From Flavobacterium silvaticum (GTDB lineage Bacteria; Bacteroidota; Bacteroidia; Flavobacteriales; Flavobacteriaceae), in contig NZ_JAAMPU010000108.1 in NCBI RefSeq assembly GCF_012911565.1, positions 310,001 through 374,000 of the forward strand: a stretch of DNA of 64,000 bases, written 5' to 3'. Position numbers and translations under genes: made by a program. This document shows positions 1 to 8,396 of the stretch, in pieces. The notes beneath the pieces are model-generated. The model ran no database searches and had not been told where the DNA came from. It worked only from the letters and a program-made list of their open reading frames with translations. Each line of letters opens with the position of its first letter. The first letter of the stretch is position 1.

Positions 1-910
1 GACGGATCAGGCTGTAAAAATTCCACGCACGGGAAAAGTTCAATCCGTCGAGGTGAACCAAATGACCATCTGTCCGGTCACTCACTTTGGCAGTTTCCCA
101 CGTAAAATCTTTTTTGGTGAGTGGCCTCGCGAATTTTTTGATCCAGTCGAGGAATTCCTTTTGAGGCAAAACCCGTTGCATGATGGCTATTTCTTCCATT
201 CCGGGCGACAGGAAATCGGTTCCGCTCGGCTCCCATTGGAACGGATAATCCTCGTCGTTTTTGAAAAGACGGATGGCATTGTCACGGATGCTTTTCTGGA
301 AAACCACATCATTCGTAGCCACGGCATAATCCCAGGCGAACGTCAATCCGAAAGCCGTATTGGTATGCATTCCGTAGCGGATCGGATATAATAATTTCGG
401 AAGGAATTCTTCATATCGCTGCACCAGGAGTTTTGAAAGCGGCCGCAAATTATCGGATAGTTCTTTGGCCCAAGCCTCGTTCATGGAATCGAGTTCCAAT
501 TGCAATTTCAATACCCAGTTCCAGCCGTACGTTCGTTCATAGGACTTTTCATGTTCGCGCATCAGGTAAGCCACTTCCTGATCGATATTTTCTTTGGACA
601 GATTGGTTTTGAGCTTTGAAATGATTTCGTCCCGACGCTCCAATTGCGGATATTTCCTGAGCAGATATACGAGCGACCAATGTCCGTGAACCGACGAATG
701 CCAGTCAAAACAACCGTAAAATGCCGGATGCATTTGCTTTGGCGAAGCAATTTCAGTCGAATCCTTGATGAGCTGACCCGTTTTGTTCGGATACTGCTGC
801 TGCATGCATTTGAGTGGAAGTGATGCGAGACGATTGGCATCAGACAATGATAGCTGCTGTGAAAAACCAGACAGATTTGCGAGAACCATCAAATAGAAAA
901 AATGCTTCAT
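1..910 (-). CDS. DUF2891 family protein, secreted, 3' end outside the window
   Basis: The minus-strand frame is open from an ATG at 910 to the left edge, 303 residues without a stop. I translated it codon by codon. It starts MKHFFYLMVLANLSGFSQQ, a signal peptide. A conserved block follows at about residues 63-80 (HPAFYGCFDWHSSVHGHW), then YGWNWVLKLQ, GLTFAWDYA, QWEPSGTDFLSPG and HLDGLNFSRAW. These match my memory of the DUF2891 family, whose function is unknown. Aromatic and His/Asp/Glu-rich motifs of this kind suggest a helical-toroid enzyme, which is inference. The ATG overlaps the stop of the upstream glycosylase gene by ATGA, so the two are probably translationally coupled. Confidence 0.85.
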   Translation of the reverse strand, partial: MKHFFYLMVLANLSGFSQQLSLSDANRLASLPLKCMQQQYPNKTGQLIKDSTEIASPKQMHPAFYGCFDWHSSVHGHWSLVYLLRKYPQLERRDEIISKLKTNLSKENIDQEVAYLMREHEKSYERTYGWNWVLKLQLELDSMNEAWAKELSDNLRPLSKLLVQRYEEFLPKLLYPIRYGMHTNTAFGLTFAWDYAVATNDVVFQKSIRDNAIRLFKNDEDYPFQWEPSGTDFLSPGMEEIAIMQRVLPQKEFLDWIKKFARPLTKKDFTWETAKVSDRTDGHLVHLDGLNFSRAWNFYSLIR

Positions 911-1452
911 CTGGCCCACATCGGATTCGTTTTGGCAATCTTTTCCTGCACTTCACAATGCGCATCATGGGCGCCTTTGAGGTATCCGATGCTCATCAAA
1001 AATTCCCCGACGATTTCGCCGCCCGTGAACCGGAATGTCTTCTTGAAAAGTTTGACCCATTCCTCTTTTGTCTTCGGATGGTTTGATTCAAGCCATTTCT
1101 CAAATGAACCAAATGCCGCCTGCAATTCCAGGATCGTCTTGGCATTTTCAATTGCTGCATTGACTTTGAGTTTGTTGCGGATGATTCCGGCATCGGCGAG
1201 CAATCGTTCGCGATCTTTCTCAGAATAAGCCGCAACCTTTTTGATATCGAAATTGTCGTATGCCTTTCTGAACGATTCTTCTTTTTTCAAAATGGTTTCC
1301 CAACTCAAACCCGCCTGGTTGATTTCCAGGATCAGCCGACCAAAAAGTTCGTTGTCGTCATGAATCGGAAAACCGTAATGATTATCATGGTAGTTGGCGT
1401 GTAACGAGCGGCGCGGCTCGGGCATATTCGGGATAACAGTGCAGTATGACAT
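907..1452 (-). CDS. tag: DNA-3-methyladenine glycosylase I
   Basis: Base-excision repair enzyme that removes 3-methyladenine from alkylated DNA, in the cytoplasm. The 181 residues match the Tag family in length and order: Cys4 near the N-terminus, YHDNHYGFP (His22), FGRLILEINQAGLSWETIL at about 37-55, AGIIRNKLKVNAAIENAK, and FTGGEIVGEFL. The C-terminal H162-x3-C166 together with Cys4 and His22 would form the zinc 'snap' known in E. coli Tag. Its start overlaps the AraC stop by one base (TAATG), and its stop overlaps the DUF2891 start, so it lies inside a tight string behind a regulator. Confidence 0.93.
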   Translation of the reverse strand: MSYCTVIPNMPEPRRSLHANYHDNHYGFPIHDDNELFGRLILEINQAGLSWETILKKEESFRKAYDNFDIKKVAAYSEKDRERLLADAGIIRNKLKVNAAIENAKTILELQAAFGSFEKWLESNHPKTKEEWVKLFKKTFRFTGGEIVGEFLMSIGYLKGAHDAHCEVQEKIAKTNPMWAR

Positions 1453-2369
1453 TAATTGATACTAGTTTGTTTGAATTGAACTGGCGTTAATTGTGTTTTT
1501 TGTTTGAACATTTTGTTGAACGACTGCGGATGCTCGAAGCCCAATTGATAAGCAATTTCAGATATCGTGGCATTTGAATTACTCAGAATATCTTTCGCCT
1601 TTTCGATCAATCGGTTATGAATGTGCTGCTGCGTATTCTGGCCCGTCAAAGACCGAAGCATATCACTCAGATACCTTGGCGAAACTTTGAGCTGGTCTGA
1701 AATATAGTGTACCGATGGCAAACCTTCGACAAGCGCTTTTTCCGTATCGAAGTAATCAGACAAGACCTCATCGAGCCGTGTGAGCAAATCATGGTTGACC
1801 GCTTTTCGCGTCAGGAATTGCCTGTTGTAAAACCTGTCGCTGTAATGCAGCAGCAATTCAATCTGGGCAACGATGATATCCTGGCTGAACGAATCGATGG
1901 GACGCGACAGTTCCATTTCGATATGTTTGAAGATTTCCATCAGTGTCGTGAGTTCCGATTCCGACAGATGCAGGGCTTCATTGGCCGAATAGGAGAAAAA
2001 CCCGTAGTCTTTTATCTTTTTTCCCAGCGGATACCTGCGGATGAAATCCGGATGGAAAACCAGGGTGAAGCCGTCGTAATTCCGGGCCGGTCGTGATTCG
2101 GAAATCAGTTGGTTCGGAGAAACGAAACACAATCCGCCGTTGTCGAAATCATAATGCTGCTGCCCGTATTTCACCTTTCCTGAAAACTCTTTTTTATAGG
2201 AAATCTTGTAGAGATTCAGGATCATTCCTTTGGCAATCTCCGTCGTATCTGCCGTAATGTCTTTGTAATTGTTGATGCTGATAAGCGGATGCAACGGAGC
2301 CGGCAAACCCAGGACCTTGTGGAATTCCGGGATCGATTCGAAGAAAAATGGCTTTTCGGATGCTTTCAT
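1452..2369 (-). CDS. AraC-family transcriptional regulator
   Basis: 305 residues. The N-terminal half (about 1-190) is a sensing domain with no clear further match. The C-terminal ~100 residues carry the two helix-turn-helix units of AraC proteins: HYISDQLKVSPRYLSDMLRSLTGQ, then ATISEIAYQLGFEHPQSFNKMFKQ and a TPVQFK tail. It probably controls the adjacent alcohol dehydrogenase or the downstream repair gene (inference from position only). The ATG lies 18 nt after the ADH stop. A TATCTTTA box sits 6 nt before the ATG, so it may also have its own nearly leaderless transcript. Confidence 0.9.
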   Translation of the reverse strand: MKASEKPFFFESIPEFHKVLGLPAPLHPLISINNYKDITADTTEIAKGMILNLYKISYKKEFSGKVKYGQQHYDFDNGGLCFVSPNQLISESRPARNYDGFTLVFHPDFIRRYPLGKKIKDYGFFSYSANEALHLSESELTTLMEIFKHIEMELSRPIDSFSQDIIVAQIELLLHYSDRFYNRQFLTRKAVNHDLLTRLDEVLSDYFDTEKALVEGLPSVHYISDQLKVSPRYLSDMLRSLTGQNTQQHIHNRLIEKAKDILSNSNATISEIAYQLGFEHPQSFNKMFKQKTQLTPVQFKQTSIN

Positions 2370-2375
2370 CTGTCG

Positions 2376-2383
2376 TAAAGATA
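2376..2383 (-). promoter_or_regulatory. Possible -7 box of the araC-like gene
   Basis: On the minus strand the sequence reads TATCTTTA, one base from the Bacteroidota consensus TAnnTTTG, and ends 6 nt before the ATG. No TTTG-like -33 element was found at the usual distance, so this is weak. Confidence 0.3.
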
Positions 2384-2387
2384 GAAT

Positions 2388-3428
2388 TTATAACGTTGCC
2401 ATATCGATTACAAAACGATACAATACATCTCCTTTGAGCATTCGGTCGAAAGCGGTTGAAATAGTTTTGATATCAATCAGCTCGATATCTGAAACGATGT
2501 TGTTTTCGGCACAGAAATCCAACATTTCCTGGGTTTCCTGAATACCACCTGCCCCTGAACCCGCCACGACTTTGTTTCCGGTCGCTAAGGTAAACGATGG
2601 TATTTCAAAAGGCTTCAATGGCATTCCAACATTAATGTAAACGCCGTTGGTTTTTAAAGTCGCGAGATACGGATTGATGTCGTGATCTGCCGCAACCGTG
2701 TCTATGACAAAGTTGAACGATCGTTTGGCGGCTTCCATCTGTGCTTCGTCTTTGGTGACGACAAAATGATGCGCTCCGAGTTTTTTTGCCGCCTCTTCTT
2801 TGTTTGGGGACGTACTCAACACCGTAACTTCGGCTCCGAACGCCACCCCGAATTTAACGGCCATGTGACCCAATCCGCCCAAACCGACGACCGCAAGCTT
2901 ATCGCCTTTCCCGACTTTCCATCGTTTCAAAGGCGAATACGTTGTGATTCCGGCACAAAGCAAAGGCGCCACTGCAGCAAGGTCGAGCTTCTCCGAAACA
3001 TGGAGCGCAAAATGTTCCGGAACTACGATAAGATTCGAATAACCTCCATAAGCCGGTTTTCCATCGTGATCAAGGTTGTTATACGTCAACACTGGACTTA
3101 CCTGGCAAAAATGTTCCTGATGGTTGTGGCAATCTTCGCAATCCAGGCACGAATCGACCATGACCCCGACTGCGGCCAGATCGCCTGGTTTGAAATTTTT
3201 GACATGATTTCCGACGGCTTTGATGCGTCCGGTGATTTCATGGCCGGGAACCATCGGGAAAATTCCGGGAAACCATTCGTTTCGCGTCAAATGGACATCG
3301 GTGTGACAAACGCCACAGTAGGCAATCTCAATCAAAACGTCGTGCGGGCCTACATCGCGGCGTTCAAAATTCCATGGGGCTAAATTGGTTTCCGGGCCTT
3401 GGGCGGCGTATCCTTTGGATGGTATCAT
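2388..3428 (-). CDS. Zinc-dependent alcohol dehydrogenase, cinnamyl-alcohol-dehydrogenase type (YahK-like)
   Basis: 346 residues. Oxidoreductase that interconverts aldehydes and alcohols with NADP(H). Seen: GVCHTD with catalytic-zinc ligand Cys41, PGHE with His63, a structural-zinc cluster at Cys94, Cys97, Cys100 and Cys108, and the Rossmann motif GLGGLGHMAVKFG. This order is that of the CAD/YahK branch of medium-chain dehydrogenases, which prefer NADP. I chose the ATG at 3428 (MIPSKGYAAQG). The longer reading adds 28 residues with no family match. The substrate cannot be told from sequence. Confidence 0.9.
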   Translation of the reverse strand: MIPSKGYAAQGPETNLAPWNFERRDVGPHDVLIEIAYCGVCHTDVHLTRNEWFPGIFPMVPGHEITGRIKAVGNHVKNFKPGDLAAVGVMVDSCLDCEDCHNHQEHFCQVSPVLTYNNLDHDGKPAYGGYSNLIVVPEHFALHVSEKLDLAAVAPLLCAGITTYSPLKRWKVGKGDKLAVVGLGGLGHMAVKFGVAFGAEVTVLSTSPNKEEAAKKLGAHHFVVTKDEAQMEAAKRSFNFVIDTVAADHDINPYLATLKTNGVYINVGMPLKPFEIPSFTLATGNKVVAGSGAGGIQETQEMLDFCAENNIVSDIELIDIKTISTAFDRMLKGDVLYRFVIDMATL

Positions 3429-3527
3429 ATAATTAATAATTAACAATGAGGGTGAAGATGACAAAGGTCTGTCAACAATTTGCTTCACAAGTAGCCAATT
3501 TGGTATTTCCATTAGCCGGAATGACCT

Positions 3528-3535
3528 TAAATTTG
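3528..3535 (+). promoter_or_regulatory. Possible -7 box (TAAATTTG) before the 79-residue gene
   Basis: TAAATTTG fits TAnnTTTG exactly and ends 4 nt before the ATG at 3540. A TTTG at 3499-3502 is 25 nt upstream, longer than usual, so the pair is uncertain. If real, the transcript would be almost leaderless. Confidence 0.3.
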
Positions 3536-3539
3536 CAGC

Positions 3540-3779
3540 ATGAGAAAAATAAAACTGATTTGGGATTTCCGTGGGCCGTCAGCGGAGAAAACCGCAGAAC
3601 ATCATGAAATCCATCTGAAGGAATATATCGCTATGGAGAAATTGCCGCTCAATATCACAGGATTTAAGGTCCTCAACGATATGCACGCAATCGCTTTTAT
3701 GGTGGTGACAGATGCCGAAATGATTGGCGTTCGCGATGCTTTGAAGCCGCATCGGGGGGAAGTTTACGAAGAACATTGA
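3540..3779 (+). CDS. Conserved small protein of unknown function
   Basis: 79 residues, no signal peptide or membrane segment. The sequence (MRKIKLIWDFRGPSAEKTAEHH, then HLKEYI and a C-terminal HRGEVYEEH) looks like a compact folded protein with several His and acidic residues. I recall similar small proteins in flavobacteria but cannot name a function. It stands alone, divergent from the ADH gene and convergent with recQ. It is kept as a gene because it has an ATG, a consensus -7 box just upstream, normal composition and no competing gene on the other strand. Confidence 0.65.
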   Translation: MRKIKLIWDFRGPSAEKTAEHHEIHLKEYIAMEKLPLNITGFKVLNDMHAIAFMVVTDAEMIGVRDALKPHRGEVYEEH

Positions 3780-3894
3780 ATTTTGACGGGAGAAAATGCT
3801 TCGGTGCAACTTATCGCTTTCATCATCAAGATACAGAGATTTTTTTAGCGTAAACGAACGAAGCATTATAATAGACATTCCATAACGCTCTTAC

Positions 3895-3928
3895 TTCCGA
3901 TCTTTCGAACCCGTGATCTTCCGATCTT
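3895..3928. repeat. Two copies of TTCCGATCTT between convergent genes
   Basis: TTCCGATCTT occurs at 3895-3904 and 3919-3928, a 24-nt period, in the 148-nt gap between the 79-residue gene and recQ. The second copy touches the recQ stop codon. No hairpin terminator was recognised in the gap. Confidence 0.6.
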
Positions 3929-6123
3929 CAATTCGCCACTTCCGAAATAAACTTAATCCGCATCAAACGCAATTCCTCAAGGTCGTAATCACCGTCGAAT
4001 TCCTTTAGCGCCAGTTCGATTTCGTCTGTTTCAGCCTCCATGAAATAGTCGTTGATTTCTTCCTGCTGGTCGTCGTCGAGCAAATCGTGTATCCAGTAAT
4101 TGATGTTAAGGCGTGTGCCGGAATAGACAATCTGCTCCATTTCCTTCAGCAACGCATCCATATTCATGCCCTTGGCCGAAGCGATGTCGTCAAGCGGCAA
4201 CTTACGGTCGATGCTCTGGATGATGTAGAGTTTATTGGCGGAATTGACACCGGTAGATTTCACGACCAGATCGTCAGGCCTTGTGATATCGTTGTCTTTT
4301 ACGTATCTCCCGATAAGATCGAGGAATTCCTTTCCGTATTTTTTGGCCTTGCCCTCGCCTACGCCCTGAACATTGCTCATTTCCTCTGACGTGAGCGGAT
4401 ATTTGAGTGCCATATCGTTGAGCGAAAAATCCTGGAATACGATGTATGGCGGAACACCGGCACTTTTCGCTACTTTTTTCCGAAGCTCGCGAAGCATGGA
4501 AACCAGGACTTCATCTGTAGCTCCTGCCGTTTTTGATGCTGTTGTGATGGAATCGTCTTCATCCTCATCATACTCATGATCTTCGGTCATCATAAACGAA
4601 ACCGGATGCTTGAGGAAATCGAGGCCTTTCTCGGTGATTTTGAGGATTCCGTAGGTTTCTATGTCTTTGGACAGATGGCCGTCAACCAAAACCTGCCGGA
4701 TCAAAGCCATCCAATGCCGTTCTTCCTTATCTGCCCCGGCTCCGAAAAACGGTTGCGAATCGGTACGGTGCGCCTTAATCATGGCGTTGATCTTTCCGGT
4801 AAGCGTATAAATGATTTCTTTGGCTTTATATAAATGCTTGGTATCACGGACTGTGGTGAGCAACAGTTTGACATCTTCCTGCGCTTCGGTTTTCTTTTTC
4901 GGATTGCGCATATTATCGTCCATCTCGGCTCCGTCACCCGTTTCACTGTCGAATTCCTCTCCGAAATAATGGAGCAGGAATTTACGCCTTGACATGGATG
5001 TTTCGGCATACGAAACCACTTCCTGTAACAACGCGAAGCCGATTTCCTGTTCGGCTACCGGTTTTCCAGACATGAATTTCTCCAGCTTCTCGACATCCTT
5101 ATATGAATAATACGCGAGGCAATGTCCTTCGCCCCCGTCACGGCCGGCACGACCTGTTTCCTGGTAATAGCTTTCGAGTGATTTGGGAATATCGTGATGG
5201 ATCACATAACGCACATCGGGCTTATCGATTCCCATTCCGAACGCAATGGTCGCTACAACCACATCTACATCTTCCATAAGGAACATATCCTGGTGCTTGG
5301 CGCGAGTTTTGGCATCGAGACCGGCGTGATACGGAACCGCACTGATCCCGTTGACCTGCAGGACTTGCGCAATCGCCTCTACTTTTTTACGGCTCAGGCA
5401 ATAAATAATCCCTGATTTTCCACGATGGTTACGTATAAAGCGGATGATGTCGGCCTCTACGTTCCTGGTTTTGGGACGCACTTCGTAATACAGGTTCGGA
5501 CGGTTGAACGATGCCTTGAAAATAGCGGCATTCGGTATATCGAGATTCTTGAGGATGTCTTCCTGGACTTTGGGCGTCGCGGTTGCCGTAAGGCCTATGA
5601 TTGGCACATCGCCCAAAGATTTGATGATGCTTTTGAGATTGCGGTATTCCGGACGGAAATCATGGCCCCATTCAGAAATGCAATGGGCTTCGTCAATGGC
5701 GACAAAAGATAATTTCTGGGCTTTGAGGAAATCGGCGTATTCGTCTTTGGTCAGTGATTCCGGGGCGACGTAAAGCAATTTGGTCTTTCCTGATTCTATA
5801 TCTTTCTTAACCTGGGTGATTTCGGTTTTGTTCAGCGAAGAATTGAGCACATGCGCCACACCGTCTTCCGAAGACAGTCCGCGAATGGCGTCAACCTGGT
5901 TTTTCATTAGGGCTATGAGGGGCGAAACGACAATCGCGGTTCCTTCCTGCATTAATGCCGGCAATTGGTAACATAAGGATTTACCACCGCCTGTAGGCAT
6001 GATTACGAACGTATCCGTTTTGGAAAGAATGCTGCGTATGACTTGTTCCTGCAATCCCTTGAATTGGCCAAAACCAAAATACTTCCTTAATTGTTGGTGT
6101 ATGTCAATTTCGGGTGGGGTCAT
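3928..6123 (-). CDS. recQ: ATP-dependent DNA helicase RecQ
   Basis: 731 residues. 3'-5' DNA helicase for recombination and replication-fork repair. Seen: motif 0 region FGFGQFKGLQEQVI, Walker A MPTGGGKS at about 42-49, DEAH at 144-147 followed by CISEWGHDFRPEY (the aromatic-rich loop), GLTATATPKV, and motif VI QETGRAGRDG. A winged-helix RQC region follows. It seems to lack the usual Cys4 zinc cluster; I see no cysteine quartet after the helicase core. A C-terminal HRDC-like segment (VLVSMLRELRKKVAKSAGVPPYIVF) and an acidic tail complete it. Bacteroidota RecQs of about 730 residues are common. It is divergent from kpsF. Confidence 0.95.
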   Translation of the reverse strand: MTPPEIDIHQQLRKYFGFGQFKGLQEQVIRSILSKTDTFVIMPTGGGKSLCYQLPALMQEGTAIVVSPLIALMKNQVDAIRGLSSEDGVAHVLNSSLNKTEITQVKKDIESGKTKLLYVAPESLTKDEYADFLKAQKLSFVAIDEAHCISEWGHDFRPEYRNLKSIIKSLGDVPIIGLTATATPKVQEDILKNLDIPNAAIFKASFNRPNLYYEVRPKTRNVEADIIRFIRNHRGKSGIIYCLSRKKVEAIAQVLQVNGISAVPYHAGLDAKTRAKHQDMFLMEDVDVVVATIAFGMGIDKPDVRYVIHHDIPKSLESYYQETGRAGRDGGEGHCLAYYSYKDVEKLEKFMSGKPVAEQEIGFALLQEVVSYAETSMSRRKFLLHYFGEEFDSETGDGAEMDDNMRNPKKKTEAQEDVKLLLTTVRDTKHLYKAKEIIYTLTGKINAMIKAHRTDSQPFFGAGADKEERHWMALIRQVLVDGHLSKDIETYGILKITEKGLDFLKHPVSFMMTEDHEYDEDEDDSITTASKTAGATDEVLVSMLRELRKKVAKSAGVPPYIVFQDFSLNDMALKYPLTSEEMSNVQGVGEGKAKKYGKEFLDLIGRYVKDNDITRPDDLVVKSTGVNSANKLYIIQSIDRKLPLDDIASAKGMNMDALLKEMEQIVYSGTRLNINYWIHDLLDDDQQEEINDYFMEAETDEIELALKEFDGDYDLEELRLMRIKFISEVAN

Positions 6124-6161
6124 CCTGAGAAATAATGGTATTTTTTGTACGTTTGTTTCCC

Positions 6162-6191
6162 TAAAGATACGATAAACTTTTATTATTACAA
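6162..6191 (-). promoter_or_regulatory. Possible recQ promoter
   Basis: Minus strand: TTG at 6191-6189, 19 nt, then TATCTTTA at 6169-6162, ending about 38 nt before the recQ ATG. The -7 box is one base off TAnnTTTG. Confidence 0.35.
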
Positions 6192-6213
6192 CTTTTACCC
6201 CGCATCACATTTG

Positions 6214-7176
6214 ATGAATTCTCATAACATATTGGAATCGGCCCGACGCACCATATTTACTGAAAGCCAGTCGATTGCGAATTTGACAACACTTTTGACC
6301 GAAGATTTTTCAAGATCTGTCCAAACCATTTTCGAGTCTCGCGGGCGACTTGTTGTTACCGGTATAGGCAAAAGTGCCATAATCGCCCAGAAAATCGTGG
6401 CTACGATGAATTCCACGGGAACTCCGTCCGTATTCCTGCATGCATCCGAAGCCATCCACGGAGATTTGGGAATGGTCCAGCCAGACGATGTCGTCATCTG
6501 TATTTCAAAAAGCGGGAACAGTCCGGAAATCAAGGTTTTGGTTCCGATCATCAAAAAATTCGGGAATACATTAATCGCCATAACAGGAAACACTACGTCG
6601 TTTTTGGCGAAACAATCGGATTTCATTTTAAATACCCATGTAGATGCCGAGGCCGACCCCATCAACCTCGCTCCCACCAACAGCACGACGGCACAACTCG
6701 TCATGGGTGATGCACTTGCCGTGTGCCTGATGGAAATGAGGGGATTTTCGGCCGAAGATTTCGCGAAATACCATCCGGGCGGCGCACTCGGAAAGAAATT
6801 ATTGTTGCGTGTGGCCGATATGCTCGACGGTTCACGCAAACCCGAAGTTTCTTGTGACGCACCTATAAAAAACGTCATTGTTTCGATTTCCGAAAACCGA
6901 TTGGGCGTTACTGCCGTAGTTGAAGAGGGTCATGTAGTCGGGATTATTACCGATGGCGACATCCGGCGTATGCTCAATGACCGAGACAATTTCAGTGATT
7001 TACGAGCCGCAGACATTATGACAAGAAGCCCAAAAAGCATCAAACCGACCGATATGGTCACCGACGCCCTGAACCTTATGGAAGATTTTTCAATCACGCA
7101 ACTCATCGTGCTCGACGGTTCCCAGTATAAAGGCGTGATACATTTACATGATATTTTAAAAGAAGGAGTAGTATAA
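6214..7176 (+). CDS. kdsD: D-arabinose 5-phosphate isomerase, KpsF/GutQ/KdsD family
   Basis: 320 residues. Converts ribulose 5-phosphate to arabinose 5-phosphate, the first step to Kdo for the lipopolysaccharide core. Seen: SIS sugar-isomerase domain (about 40-170) with VTGIGKSAIIAQKI, STGTPSVFLHASEAIHGDLG and SKSGNSPEIK; the FAKYHPGGALGKKLL junction; then two CBS domains (about 210-320) with GVTAVVEEGHVVGIITDGDIRR. I chose the ATG at 6214 (MNSHNILESAR) because the 23 extra residues of the longer reading are Tyr/Phe-rich and not family-like. It overlaps tatC by one base (TAATG). Confidence 0.93.
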   Translation: MNSHNILESARRTIFTESQSIANLTTLLTEDFSRSVQTIFESRGRLVVTGIGKSAIIAQKIVATMNSTGTPSVFLHASEAIHGDLGMVQPDDVVICISKSGNSPEIKVLVPIIKKFGNTLIAITGNTTSFLAKQSDFILNTHVDAEADPINLAPTNSTTAQLVMGDALAVCLMEMRGFSAEDFAKYHPGGALGKKLLLRVADMLDGSRKPEVSCDAPIKNVIVSISENRLGVTAVVEEGHVVGIITDGDIRRMLNDRDNFSDLRAADIMTRSPKSIKPTDMVTDALNLMEDFSITQLIVLDGSQYKGVIHLHDILKEGVV

Positions 7177-8033
7177 TGGCCAAACGCGAAAAAAAGAACA
7201 TGGACGAAATGACGTTCATGGATCACCTTGAAGTACTGCGTTGGATTCTGGTTCGTTGCACCGTCGGCGTATTGATTGGTGCCACAGTCGTGTTTTTTGT
7301 CAGCGATTTTATCTTTGACCACATTGTCTTTGCTCCGCTGAATGCCAATTTCTTTACCTATACTTACTTTTGTGAATTGGCCCACGACTGGAATTTATCC
7401 GATATCTGCATCACCGCGGACGATTTTAACTTTATCATCCAGAATACAGAAATGGAAGGCCAGGTCAACATTCTCGTGTGGATGTGCGTGGCCGGAGGCT
7501 TTATCCTTGCGTTTCCGTACATTCTTTGGGAAATCTGGCGCTTCATCAGCCCGGCTTTGTATGAAAAGGAACGAAAAGGAGCGCTGACGTTCATCTTCAT
7601 TTCATCCATATTGTTTTTCCTGGGTGTCTTGTTCGGGTATTACCTCATTATTCCCATGTCGGTCAATTTCGTCGCGACATTCAAAGTGAGTGCCGTAGTC
7701 CAGAACCAGTTCAACATTGATTCTTACATGGGCATGGTGAAGACATCGCTGATTGCATCCGGTCTTTTCTTTGAATTGCCGATCATCATTTATTTCCTTG
7801 CGAAACTCGGATTGGTAACGGCCTCATTCCTCAGGAAATACCGTCGTTGGGCTATCGTAGGGGTTTTGGTCGTAGCGGCTATCGTCACACCTCCCGATGT
7901 TGTTTCACAGGTTATCGTATCGATCCCGATGTTGCTCATCTATGAAGCCAGCATTTGGATTGCAGCCATCGTCGGGAACAAAAAAACAAAAGCTGAATTA
8001 GCCGCCGAAAATCAGGCAAAAGTTAACGAATAG
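7176..8033 (+). CDS. tatC: Sec-independent protein translocase subunit TatC
   Basis: 285 residues, inner-membrane receptor of the twin-arginine translocase, which exports folded proteins. Seen: the N-terminal family signature MTFMDHLEVLRWILVR, six hydrophobic segments, FILAFPYILWEIWRFISPALYEKERK, and VVAAIVTPPDVVSQ. The segment at about 60-95 (after FTYTYFCELAHDW) is a periplasmic loop longer than in E. coli, as usual in Bacteroidota. The start follows a good Shine-Dalgarno-like AAGGAG and overlaps the kdsD stop. tatA is not in the window. Confidence 0.95.
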   Translation: MAKREKKNMDEMTFMDHLEVLRWILVRCTVGVLIGATVVFFVSDFIFDHIVFAPLNANFFTYTYFCELAHDWNLSDICITADDFNFIIQNTEMEGQVNILVWMCVAGGFILAFPYILWEIWRFISPALYEKERKGALTFIFISSILFFLGVLFGYYLIIPMSVNFVATFKVSAVVQNQFNIDSYMGMVKTSLIASGLFFELPIIIYFLAKLGLVTASFLRKYRRWAIVGVLVVAAIVTPPDVVSQVIVSIPMLLIYEASIWIAAIVGNKKTKAELAAENQAKVNE

Positions 8034-8036
8034 ATT

Positions 8037-8396
8037 ATGTCAAACCAAGTCCAGGAATTCAATGACTACCGTTCTAAAATGAACGAAAAACTGCTTGCCG
8101 ACGATAACCTTGTCATCAAGCGCATCTTCAACCTAGACACAAACGCCTATTCGGCCGGAGCGCTCGATGTTAAGACCAAGGAATTGCTCGGGCTTGTAGC
8201 ATCGGCGGTTTTGCGTTGCGACGATTGTGTCAAATACCATCTTGAAACCTCATACAAAGAAGGTGTCACCAAACAGGAAATGATGGAAGCCATGAGCATC
8301 GCGACGCTTGTTGGCGGAACTATCGTGATCCCGCATTTGAGACGCGCTTATGAGTTTTGGGAGGCTTTGGAGAATGAGGAGAATTTGAAAATTTGA
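8037..8396 (+). CDS. Carboxymuconolactone decarboxylase / AhpD-family protein
   Basis: 119 residues, all-helical AhpD-like fold. The motif RCDDCVKYHLETSYKEG holds the CxxC pair and His that in AhpD relatives act as a peroxidase-linked redox site; then ATLVGGTIVIPHLRRAYEF. The exact substrate is unknown; the gene is found between tatC and lptB in many flavobacteria (from memory). It starts 3 nt after tatC. Its last codons (ENLKI-stop) lie inside the left arm of an 18-bp inverted repeat, so its natural C-terminus may have been reset by that repeat. Confidence 0.85.
   Translation: MSNQVQEFNDYRSKMNEKLLADDNLVIKRIFNLDTNAYSAGALDVKTKELLGLVASAVLRCDDCVKYHLETSYKEGVTKQEMMEAMSIATLVGGTIVIPHLRRAYEFWEALENEENLKI

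Noticed and set aside
2682..3383. A 233-residue open frame on the plus strand inside the ADH gene
   Set aside because: It is antisense to a full, motif-complete dehydrogenase and has no family features.
3793..3868. AATGCTTCG and CGAAGCATT as an inverted repeat between convergent genes
   Set aside because: Nine bases with a loop of about 57 nt is weak, and no T-run follows.
6148..6155. TACGTTTG as a kdsD promoter
   Set aside because: The -7 word fits, but no -33 element is present at the usual distance (about 6125).
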